From: an uncultured Bacteroidota bacterium
GTDB taxonomy: Bacteria > Bacteroidota > Bacteroidia > Bacteroidales > P3
Reading direction: 5' to 3'
Assembly: GCA_900545215.1 (NCBI GenBank)
Contig: UQXW01000030.1
Span: 1-26,660 of the forward strand
Length of the DNA: 26,660 nt
The first letter of the stretch is position 1. Each line of letters starts with the position of its first letter. This document shows, piece by piece, positions 14,945 to 21,976 of this stretch. The translations under genes and the position numbers were made by a program. A model generated the notes under the pieces. The model worked only from the letters and a program-made list of their open reading frames with translations, ran no database searches and had not been told where the DNA came from.

Positions 14945-16828
14945 ATGGAAATTATGTCAAAGAATGAATTATTGACTTTGCAAAATGTCTTTTCAAACAG
15001 GATATTCCGCATTCCGGATTTCCAAAGAGGGTACGCATGGAATGAAGAACAATGGAATGACCTATGGGAAGATATAAACGGTATTCAAGGAGATAAAAAG
15101 CATTATACAGGCATGCTCTCCGTTGAATGCATCGATGCAAACGATCCGAAATGGGAGAAAGACCTATGGCTTATCAATCAAGGCAAGAAATTATTCTATG
15201 TCATAGACGGTCAACAACGTCTGACTACCTTGATAATCCTTTTGAACGAACTGTTGAAAGGTGAGGGAGATTTGATGTATGAGACAAAAAAGCATTGGAG
15301 GAATTACTTCCTATACAAGTCTTATAACGGCAATACATCATTCCTGTTCGGATATGAGAAAGATAATCCGAGCGATGAGTTCTTCAAAACAAAAATCTTG
15401 GAACAAGCCTCTTGTTCGGCAGCAAACAACAATCAATCGGTTTATACTCTCAACCTGAAAAAGTGCAAAGAGTACTTTGCAGAGAAAATCAAGGATTATG
15501 ATCAAGAACAAAAAGAAGACCTTTTCCGTAAGATTACGACACAGTTGACTTTCAATTATTACGAGATTGATGACACAACGGAAGTGTTCGTAACTTTCGA
15601 GACCATGAACAACAGAGGAAAGCCTTTGTCTGTTTTAGAGCTGTTGAAGAACAGGTTGGTTTATTTGTCTGTCCTCCTTATGGAAGATGAAAATGCCTAC
15701 AATCGACTCAGAGACGACATCAATGAGGTATGGAAAACCTTATATGAATATCTAGGCAAAAATCAAGACAAACCTTTGGATGAAGATGATTTTCTGCAAA
15801 ATCATTGGATAACCTACTTTCCATACAGTAGAGACAAAGCAAAAGTCTTTAAGACGTATTTGCTATCCGAGGAGTTTACGAAGAAACGTGTTTTTAGCGG
15901 AGAGTTAAGTTCGGAACAAGTCAGGGAATATATCGATAGTCTCCAAAAGAGCATCAAAACATGGTACTATATGGCAAACATCGACAACTCTCCTTATAGC
16001 GAAGAGATCAAATCATGTTTGGAAAGACTGCAAAGAGCAGGCTGGGGTGCCTTCAAGCCCCTGACCATGGCGATATTGACAAAATTGGAAGAGGAAAGCA
16101 AGGAAGAGGATAAGGATAAGATTGCGGCATTTCTGAAAGCGGCAGAGAGGTTCAACTTCTTAATTTTCCGACTTTGTGACTTTCGTTCCAATACCAAAAA
16201 CACCGAATTTTATGGTTTGGCAAGAGCATTTTACAGGGAAAACCGTCCGATAGAAGAAATCATTGAAAGAATTACTCAACTGACAGATGAAACTTTTGAC
16301 GCGGACACCGCTCGTTTCAACATCAGTCAAGTTGCCAAATCAAGGAACGGTTTTTTCGATTGGACGGGCTTGCGATACTTCCTTTATGAATACGAGCAAT
16401 ATCTGCAAGAAGAAGCAAAAGGAGTATCTAAGGTATCATGGCAGGATATAACATATGATACCATAGAGCATATCTATCCGCAAACGGCGACCGATGATTA
16501 TTGGACTTCGAGGTTCGATGATGAATTCTCTGCCTTTTATCTTAATTCTTTGGGCAATCTGCTTTTGCTGAGCAGGGCTAAAAACTCCAAACTCGGCAAT
16601 GCAGACTTCGAGACAAAGAAAAAGAGAACCGATTCCTCGGGTTATTTCAACGGCTCGTACAGCGAGATAGAAGTTGCACAATATCCCGAGTGGACAAAGG
16701 AAACAATCATAGACAGAGGCAAGAAAATGCTTGCCTTTATGCAGCAACGCTGGGACTTCAAAATAGAGAACCCGGACAGTTTGTTGCGTCCGCAAGAAGA
16801 AAGTAATAACAATCAAACAAAAGATTAA
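14945..16828 (+). CDS. DUF262/DUF1524 protein (GmrSD/SspE/BrxU-like nuclease)
   Basis: Putative modification-dependent or phage-defence DNA nuclease. The 627-residue protein has an N-terminal DUF262 domain with IPDFQRGYAW (23-32) and DGQQRLTTL (88-96), the ParB/Srx-like NTPase motif. A long helical middle follows. The C-terminal DUF1524 HNH-type nuclease domain has IEHIYPQ (507-513, His509) and LGNLLLLSRAKNS (536-548). All motifs are intact. In characterised relatives the two domains cooperate: GmrSD attacks glucosylated hydroxymethylcytosine DNA and SspE acts with phosphorothioate modification; which modification is sensed here cannot be told. No modification genes are adjacent. The start at 14945 (MEIMSK) or 14954 is possible. 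Structured elements precede it and a T9SS cargo gene follows by 4 nt. Confidence 0.88.
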   Translation: MEIMSKNELLTLQNVFSNRIFRIPDFQRGYAWNEEQWNDLWEDINGIQGDKKHYTGMLSVECIDANDPKWEKDLWLINQGKKLFYVIDGQQRLTTLIILLNELLKGEGDLMYETKKHWRNYFLYKSYNGNTSFLFGYEKDNPSDEFFKTKILEQASCSAANNNQSVYTLNLKKCKEYFAEKIKDYDQEQKEDLFRKITTQLTFNYYEIDDTTEVFVTFETMNNRGKPLSVLELLKNRLVYLSVLLMEDENAYNRLRDDINEVWKTLYEYLGKNQDKPLDEDDFLQNHWITYFPYSRDKAKVFKTYLLSEEFTKKRVFSGELSSEQVREYIDSLQKSIKTWYYMANIDNSPYSEEIKSCLERLQRAGWGAFKPLTMAILTKLEEESKEEDKDKIAAFLKAAERFNFLIFRLCDFRSNTKNTEFYGLARAFYRENRPIEEIIERITQLTDETFDADTARFNISQVAKSRNGFFDWTGLRYFLYEYEQYLQEEAKGVSKVSWQDITYDTIEHIYPQTATDDYWTSRFDDEFSAFYLNSLGNLLLLSRAKNSKLGNADFETKKKRTDSSGYFNGSYSEIEVAQYPEWTKETIIDRGKKMLAFMQQRWDFKIENPDSLLRPQEESNNNQTKD

Positions 16829-16832
16829 AGAG

Positions 16833-19439
16833 ATGAAAAAGTTAATGATGATTCTTTGCACCATATTGTGTGCAAATATACTCGCCGCACAATCATTCAC
16901 AAGCGGCGGCTTGAAGTATGAGGTAATTGACGACAATTCGGTGGAAGTTGATCGACAAAACAGTTCCGCTATCTCAGGTTCTGTTGTCATACCGTCAACC
17001 GTAACCTACAACGGCACGACGTATAGCGTTACTTCCATCGGATGGAGTGCGTTTTACGGTTGCAGCGGTTTGACTTCGGTAACCATTCCGAACAGCGTTG
17101 CTTCCATCGGAGGTTATGCGTTTTATAATTGCAGCGGTTTGACATCGGTAACCATTCCGACCGGCGTTACTTCCATCGGATATGAGGCGTTTTCCGGTTG
17201 CAGCGGTTTGACTTCAATAAATGTCGCCTCGGGAAATACGCATTATTCATCGATAGACGGAGTGTTGTACAATTACGTTCAAGACACTTTGATACAATGC
17301 CCGTGTGCAAAAACTTCGGTAACCATACCGAACAGCGTTACTTCTATCGGAGATGATGCGTTTTATAATTGCAGCGGCTTGACAACGCTGAACTTCAATG
17401 CCATAAACTGTCAGGATTTCGAATATAATGATTATGATTATCCTTTTAGATATACTCCTCTAACCACGGTTAATATCGGAGACAGTGTACAACGAATACC
17501 TGCAAACTTTGTCAGAGGTCGCAGCGGGTTGACTTCGGTTACCATTCCGACCGGCGTTACCTCTATCGGAGATTGGGCGTTTTCCGGTTGCAGCGGTTTG
17601 ACTTCGATTACCATTCCGAACAATGTTACTTCCATCGGAGTGGGTGCGTTTATGGGTTGCAGCGGTTTGACAACACTGAATTTCAATGCCATCAGTTGTC
17701 AGGATTTCGAACTCAAGTGGGGCTGGTATCATCATGGAGAAGGAGGTGAAAGGTTTGGGCTTTATAGCCTTTTTCATGGCACATCTCTAACCATGGTCAA
17801 TATCGGAGATAGTGTACGAAGAATACCTGCAAACTTTGTCAGAGATCACAGCAATTTGACCTCGGTTACCATACCGAACAACGTTACTTCCATCGGAGAT
17901 ACTGCGTTTAGCGGTTGCAGCAGTTTGACTTCGGTTACCATTCCGAACAGCCTTACTTCCATCGGAAATAGTGCGTTTTACGGTTGCAGCGGTTTGACTT
18001 CGGTTACCATTCCGAACAGCGTTACCTCTATCGGAAACTCTGCGTTTAGCGGTTGCAGCGGCTTGACTTCGGCTACCATTGGGAACAGCGTTACTTCTAT
18101 CGAAAGTTATACGTTTAGCGGTTGCAGCGGCTTGACTTCGGTAACCATTGGTAACAGAGTTACTTCCATCGGTGATGGAGCATTTTACGAATGTCTTAAC
18201 TTATCCTCGCTTATATCTTCGGCTACTGTTCCTCCTACTATCGGCAATGAGGCATTTCCTTATCCGAATATATGCACGGTAACAGTGCCTTGCGGAAGTT
18301 TGGAAGCATATACCGCTTCAACATGCTATTGGAGTGTGTATTTCCCTCAACGTATTACGGAGAGTTCGTCCTTTGAGCTGTCCGTATCTGCAAATGAAGA
18401 GGCATACGGCAGTGTTGAAGTGGAAACGCAATCTTGCAACGTCAAAACTCTTACTGCCATTGCAAACGAGGGTTATGAGTTCACCGGTTGGAACGACGGC
18501 AATACGGAGAACCCGAGAACGGTAACCGTTACGAGCGACACCGCCTTTATGGCGATATTCGCGGAAGCAGTAAGCACGCCGACAATCACCTTGACGGTAA
18601 ATGATGAGACTATGGGCAGTGCCTCATATACCATGGACGGCAACACCGCAGTACTGACGGCGACAGCAAACGAGGGTTACAGTTTTGTAATATGGAGCGA
18701 CGGCAATACGGAGAACCCGAGAACGGTAACTATTACAAGCGACACCGCCTTTATGGCAATATTCACGGAAACGGAAACCACGCCGACAATCACGGTAACG
18801 GTGAACGATGAGACTATGGGCAGTGCCACCTACACCATGGACGGCAATACCGCAGTATTGACGGCAACAGCAAACGAGGGTTACAGCTTCCTGACATGGA
18901 GCGACGGCAATGCGGAGAACCCGAGAACAGTAACCGTTACGAGCGATACAACCTTCATGGCGATATTCGCGGAAACGGAAACCACGCCGACAATCACGGT
19001 AACGGTGAACGACGCGACTATGGGCAGTGCAACATATACCTTGGACGGCAATACCGCAGTATTGACGGCAACAGCAAACGAGGGCTACAGCTTTGTAATA
19101 TGGAACGACGGCAATACGGAGAACCCGAGAACGGTAACTGTTACGAGCGACACAACGTTCATGGCAATATTCACCGCAAGCGGTTCGTCATCTTTGCAAG
19201 AGGTGAACGCAAGGGAGTTCGCATTATATCCCAACCCTGCGAAGAGTTTCGTAACATTGGAGTTCGAGGCATTGAAAGAGAATGCCTTGCTTCAAATCCT
19301 CGACATCAACGGCAGAAGAGTAAGAACGTTCGACCTCAAAGCCGGCATCGAGACTTTGCAAATAGACGTAAGCGACTTGTCAAAAGGTGTTTATACCGTC
19401 ATGCTCGGCAACGTAACGAAGAAGTTGATAGTGGAGTAA
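16833..19439 (+). CDS. T9SS-secreted leucine-rich repeat / InlB-type repeat surface protein
   Basis: Predicted surface or secreted adhesin-like protein of 868 residues. Its order is: signal peptide (MKKLMMILC...LAAQS, about 1-20); BspA-type leucine-rich repeats (about 45-500; repeated units such as VTSIGDGAFYGCSGLTSVTI-like, about 23 residues each); four InlB B-type repeats (about 514-583, 584-651, 652-719 and 720-787) with NEGYSFxxWxDGNxENPRTV; and a type IX secretion sorting domain at the end (FALYPNPAKSF, then ILDINGRRVRTF and SDLSKGVYTVML). BspA-type proteins in oral and gut Bacteroidales bind host or bacterial surfaces; that role is inferred here. It begins 4 nt after the DUF262 stop with no promoter visible between, and a terminator hairpin follows. 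Confidence 0.93.
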   Translation: MKKLMMILCTILCANILAAQSFTSGGLKYEVIDDNSVEVDRQNSSAISGSVVIPSTVTYNGTTYSVTSIGWSAFYGCSGLTSVTIPNSVASIGGYAFYNCSGLTSVTIPTGVTSIGYEAFSGCSGLTSINVASGNTHYSSIDGVLYNYVQDTLIQCPCAKTSVTIPNSVTSIGDDAFYNCSGLTTLNFNAINCQDFEYNDYDYPFRYTPLTTVNIGDSVQRIPANFVRGRSGLTSVTIPTGVTSIGDWAFSGCSGLTSITIPNNVTSIGVGAFMGCSGLTTLNFNAISCQDFELKWGWYHHGEGGERFGLYSLFHGTSLTMVNIGDSVRRIPANFVRDHSNLTSVTIPNNVTSIGDTAFSGCSSLTSVTIPNSLTSIGNSAFYGCSGLTSVTIPNSVTSIGNSAFSGCSGLTSATIGNSVTSIESYTFSGCSGLTSVTIGNRVTSIGDGAFYECLNLSSLISSATVPPTIGNEAFPYPNICTVTVPCGSLEAYTASTCYWSVYFPQRITESSSFELSVSANEEAYGSVEVETQSCNVKTLTAIANEGYEFTGWNDGNTENPRTVTVTSDTAFMAIFAEAVSTPTITLTVNDETMGSASYTMDGNTAVLTATANEGYSFVIWSDGNTENPRTVTITSDTAFMAIFTETETTPTITVTVNDETMGSATYTMDGNTAVLTATANEGYSFLTWSDGNAENPRTVTVTSDTTFMAIFAETETTPTITVTVNDATMGSATYTLDGNTAVLTATANEGYSFVIWNDGNTENPRTVTVTSDTTFMAIFTASGSSSLQEVNAREFALYPNPAKSFVTLEFEALKENALLQILDINGRRVRTFDLKAGIETLQIDVSDLSKGVYTVMLGNVTKKLIVE
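17017..18195 (+). repeat. Tandem LRR-coding repeats
   Basis: Repeated units of about 69 nt encode TSIGxxAFxGCSGLTSVTIPNS-like leucine-rich repeats. Many neighbouring copies share long identical stretches, for example ggttgcagcggtttgac. Two non-repetitive spacers with near-identical ends (TLNFNAI..CQDFE and VNIGDSV.RIPANFV) interrupt the array, showing duplication of a larger block. Confidence 0.85.
18372..19193 (+). repeat. Four InlB-type coding repeats, period 204 nt
   Basis: Copies begin at about 18372, 18582, 18786 and 18990. The last three are exactly 204 nt (68 codons) apart and nearly identical; the first is more divergent. The pattern suggests recent unequal duplication inside the gene. 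Confidence 0.88.
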
Positions 19440-19479
19440 AAAAGAGGATTTGTCGCCTTGGTTGGCACTAATACAGAAT

Positions 19480-19510
19480 GCAGCATGCCGAAATCAAATC
19501 GGCATGCTGC
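19480..19510 (+). terminator. Terminator after the LRR surface protein gene
   Basis: A perfect 12-bp stem gcagcatgccga (19480-19491) / tcggcatgctgc (19499-19510) has a 7-nt loop. It lies 41 nt past the stop and is followed by a T-rich stretch. Confidence 0.8.
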
Positions 19511-19563
19511 TTACTTTATGTATGAATGCTTGATTTCTGAGAGTTCAAGATAACATTTTCTTT

Positions 19564-19737
19564 CTATTTGAGCGACAAAACTTTCCGGAAATCGTCTGCA
19601 ATCCGAGAAATTGCAATGCTTCGTGTAATAAGTGTTTGCAATTTGTTTGCATCTTCAATGTTTAATGATTTTCGCCAATCCCCGAATATTTAATCGAACT
19701 CGCTGTAATGTTCGTATGTAAGTATGAACTTTTGCAT
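19564..19737 (-). pseudogene. Possible small broken gene downstream of the exosortase
   Basis: A minus-strand frame starting 15 nt after the exosortase stop reads MQKFILTYEHYSEFD, then an in-frame TAA at codon 16 (19692-19690), and continues for 41 sense codons to a TAG. The second part (IEDANKLQTLITRS, then IADDFRKVLSLK) looks like a natural amphipathic helix. There is no recognised family and no start codon after the stop. It could be a decayed small gene or chance; confidence is low. Confidence 0.25.
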
Positions 19738-19752
19738 GGAAAAAGACGAAAG

Positions 19753-20373
19753 TCAATTTGCATTTCGGGCATCATTCATTCGCTGTTTCGGTTTCTTGTA
19801 GGCAAAGAACTCTATCCAGATTACCCATAGGGAAAATATCACAATGTACATAACAGGTCTTGCCACCCAATCGTGATAGAATTGGAATGAAGAGGGTTCA
19901 TGTCCGAACAGGTCTGTAAGCAAATATATACGTATAATATTGGCAAGGAGTATTACAACGCCTCCGACACAAAAATAAATAAGCCTTTTCCATAGTTTAT
20001 TCGGGCAAAGCAACATTATAAGAAGGAACTGCATGAGTTGCTTTATTGCAGAACAATCGTGAACTATTTCCATATTCGCAAAATATGTTTTCACACCTTG
20101 GCTGTTCTCTGTATAGAATGCAAAACTATTATCGTAGCAATCGTATGACAAAGAACAAAATTTGTCCATCATAAAACGGCTTCCCTCGTATGCAATGCTT
20201 GTGAAGAAATCGAATACGGTATTCGTGAAAGGACCGAACAGCCATGTGTTCATGTCTGTATGCCAATATAGAAAATGAAATACTACGGTTGAACAAGCAA
20301 ACAATAAGCCATCTTTGATTGTTCTTTTGTTTTTAGGATTATTCCAAAGTCTCAGGATAAAATTTTTTGGCAT
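19753..20373 (-). CDS. Archaeosortase/exosortase family protein
   Basis: Multi-pass membrane cysteine protease-transpeptidase of the family that cleaves C-terminal sorting signals. The 206-residue protein has hydrophobic segments at about 22-42, 110-130, 133-153 and 174-194. The three catalytic landmarks are in order and suitably spaced: Cys in VHDCSAIKQ (residue 107), Arg in ANIIRIY (about 147) and His in FYHDWVARP (about 167). The compact form resembles Bacteroidota enzymes such as XrtF rather than the long EpsH-type exosortases; the subtype is not assigned. It stands alone, divergent from trxA, with its own -7 box. No protein with a sorting tail is adjacent; the only candidate seen is the partial gene at the window's right edge. 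Confidence 0.85.
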   Translation of the reverse strand: MPKNFILRLWNNPKNKRTIKDGLLFACSTVVFHFLYWHTDMNTWLFGPFTNTVFDFFTSIAYEGSRFMMDKFCSLSYDCYDNSFAFYTENSQGVKTYFANMEIVHDCSAIKQLMQFLLIMLLCPNKLWKRLIYFCVGGVVILLANIIRIYLLTDLFGHEPSSFQFYHDWVARPVMYIVIFSLWVIWIEFFAYKKPKQRMNDARNAN

Positions 20374-20395
20374 GACAATATGATATTACAGGTTG

Positions 20396-20403
20396 CAAAA
20401 GTA
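20396..20403 (-). promoter_or_regulatory. -7 box of the exosortase gene
   Basis: Read on the minus strand the sequence is TACTTTTG, a TAnnTTTG match, 22 nt upstream of the exosortase ATG. No clear -33 TTG. Confidence 0.5.
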
Positions 20404-20498
20404 AGGATTAATCATGATTTTACTGCATCGGCTGTTCGGAATGTTGTTCTCCGATTCAATTATTCGCATGCCGGTAATCTTATCAGACAAATAATTGT

Positions 20499-20506
20499 TA
20501 CCTTTG
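20499..20506 (+). promoter_or_regulatory. -7 box of trxA
   Basis: TACCTTTG matches TAnnTTTG and lies 34 nt before the trxA ATG, diverging from the exosortase promoter about 100 nt away. Confidence 0.6.
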
Positions 20507-20540
20507 CAAATCATACATTCAAATTAAAATAGAGAAGATT

Positions 20541-20858
20541 ATGGCATTGAAAATTACGGATGCTACGTTTGAAACAGTGGTAGCAGAAAAAGACAAATTG
20601 ATTGTGGTGGATTTTTGGGCTACATGGTGCGGCCCCTGTCAGAAAGTCTCACCTATTATCGACGAATTGGCACAAGAGTATGAGGGCAAGGCTATCATAG
20701 GCAAGTGCGATGTGGACGGAAACAATGATGTCGTGTCCAAGTTCGGTGTCAGGAATATTCCGACCGTCATATTTTTGAAGAACGGGGAATTGCTTGATAA
20801 GATGGTGGGAGCAAATCCGAAGAGTGCTTTCGTTGAAAAGATAGAAAAGTATTTGTAA
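20541..20858 (+). CDS. trxA: Thioredoxin
   Basis: Cytoplasmic disulphide reductase of standard length (105 residues). The active site WCGPC is at 29-33 within VVDFWATWCGPCQKVSP, and the cis-proline loop is in RNIPTVIFLKNGE. No signal peptide is present, so it acts in the cytoplasm with thioredoxin reductase. A -7 box lies 34 nt upstream and a long hairpin lies immediately downstream, before the DUF58 gene. Confidence 0.96.
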   Translation: MALKITDATFETVVAEKDKLIVVDFWATWCGPCQKVSPIIDELAQEYEGKAIIGKCDVDGNNDVVSKFGVRNIPTVIFLKNGELLDKMVGANPKSAFVEKIEKYL

Positions 20859-20875
20859 GTCCGGTTAAAGAAAAT

Positions 20876-20926
20876 CGAGAGGCAGAACTTGCGAGTGTTT
20901 GAAGCATTCGCAACATCTGTCTTTCG
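20876..20926 (+). terminator. Long hairpin between trxA and the DUF58 gene
   Basis: The stem cgagaggcaga (20876-20886) / tctgtctttcg (20916-20926) continues, after a 2-nt internal loop, as ttgcgagtg (20889-20897) / cattcgcaa (20905-20913). The total is 20 bp with three G-U pairs, followed by tttgttt. It ends only 9 nt before the DUF58 ATG, so it terminates trxA or attenuates readthrough. Confidence 0.75.
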
Positions 20927-20935
20927 TTTGTTTGT

Positions 20936-21862
20936 ATGTTGGAACGACAGGAGGAGTTTAGTCGTTACGATTCCATCGATTTCAAAACGAGTAAGGCTGT
21001 CGAAGGCTTCATGACAGGCTTGCACAGAAGTCCTTTCCACGGGTTTTCCGTTGAATTTGCAGAGCATAGGCTTTACAATTCCGGGGAATCGACAAGGCAT
21101 ATCGATTGGAAATTGTTCGCAAAAACGGATAAATTGTTCGTCAAAAAGTACGAAGAGGAAACCAATTTGCGATGTATGTTGGTTTTAGATACGTCTTCCT
21201 CCATGTACTTTCCGTACGATAGGAAGGCGGATTTCGATAATCCGACGAAACTTTCCTTTTCGATTTATGCGGCGGGCTGTCTCTGTCAACTGCTTTACAA
21301 GCAAAGAGACGCATTCGGGCTGTCTCTCGTAAGTGATAGCTTGGAGTTTTGTTCCGAAACAGGGACAAGTTTCGCACATAAAAGGCATATCTTTACCTTA
21401 TTGGAGAGACTTCTTTTGGAAAGTCCCAGTAAAAACAAAACAACCGAAATAAGCAAACCTTTGCATGAACTTGCAGAGGTTCTTCACAAACGCAGCCTTG
21501 TGGTAATTTTCACGGATTTGTTTTCGACCCTGACTTCCGGAGATGAGCTAATCGCATCTTTGCAGCATTTGTCATACAATAAACACGAAGTTATATTGTT
21601 CTACGTTTGCGATAAGGCAAAAGAAGTGGAATTGGATTACAAAGAGCGACCATACCGTTTCGTCGATGTGGAAAGTGGAGAAGAAGTGAAACTGATGCCC
21701 TCGGAACTTAAAGATAAGTACTCTAACGATGTAAGAACCAAAGCAGAGTACATAAGAAATCAGTGTAACAACATGAAAATCGACTTCATCGAAGCCGACA
21801 TAAACAAAGGTTTCGACCAAATCATGTTGCCGTATCTCTTGAAAAGAAGCAGGCTTAAATGA
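20936..21862 (+). CDS. DUF58 domain-containing protein
   Basis: The 308-residue protein belongs to the DUF58 family, usually linked with MoxR-type AAA+ ATPases and BatA/BatB proteins in Bacteroidota stress or envelope functions. Visible hallmarks are LHRSPFHGFSVEFAEHR, then STRHIDWKLFAKTDKLFVK, and a von Willebrand A-like core with the metal-binding pattern DTSSS (LVLDTSSSM). No transmembrane segment is seen. The ATG lies 9 nt after a terminator-like hairpin, so expression would need readthrough from trxA. No moxR or bat genes lie next to it in this window, although they are the family's common neighbours. Its molecular role is not known. Confidence 0.88.
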   Translation: MLERQEEFSRYDSIDFKTSKAVEGFMTGLHRSPFHGFSVEFAEHRLYNSGESTRHIDWKLFAKTDKLFVKKYEEETNLRCMLVLDTSSSMYFPYDRKADFDNPTKLSFSIYAAGCLCQLLYKQRDAFGLSLVSDSLEFCSETGTSFAHKRHIFTLLERLLLESPSKNKTTEISKPLHELAEVLHKRSLVVIFTDLFSTLTSGDELIASLQHLSYNKHEVILFYVCDKAKEVELDYKERPYRFVDVESGEEVKLMPSELKDKYSNDVRTKAEYIRNQCNNMKIDFIEADINKGFDQIMLPYLLKRSRLK

Positions 21863-21863
21863 C

Positions 21864-21898
21864 AAAAATCGAACGACTTTCCGTTCAGTTCGGTTTTT
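21864..21898 (+). terminator. Terminator after the DUF58 gene
   Basis: The 11-bp stem aaaaatcgaac (21864-21874) / gttcggttttt (21888-21898), with one G-U pair, directly follows the stop codon and runs into T residues. Confidence 0.75.
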
Positions 21899-21903
21899 AT
21901 TAC

Positions 21904-21911
21904 TACTTTTG
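21904..21911 (+). promoter_or_regulatory. -7 box of the lipoprotein gene
   Basis: TACTTTTG matches TAnnTTTG, 65 nt before the lipoprotein ATG and directly after the DUF58 terminator. It indicates that the lipoprotein has its own promoter. Confidence 0.6.
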
Positions 21912-21976
21912 CAAGGCTTTATCTGCGGATATGGCATGAGAAATTGACAATGTATTATAACAAATCATTTTGAAAT

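Noticed and set aside
17017..18195. Regularly spaced DNA repeats that could suggest a CRISPR array
   Set aside because: The units are in frame, code for leucine-rich repeats, and have no unique spacers or cas genes nearby.
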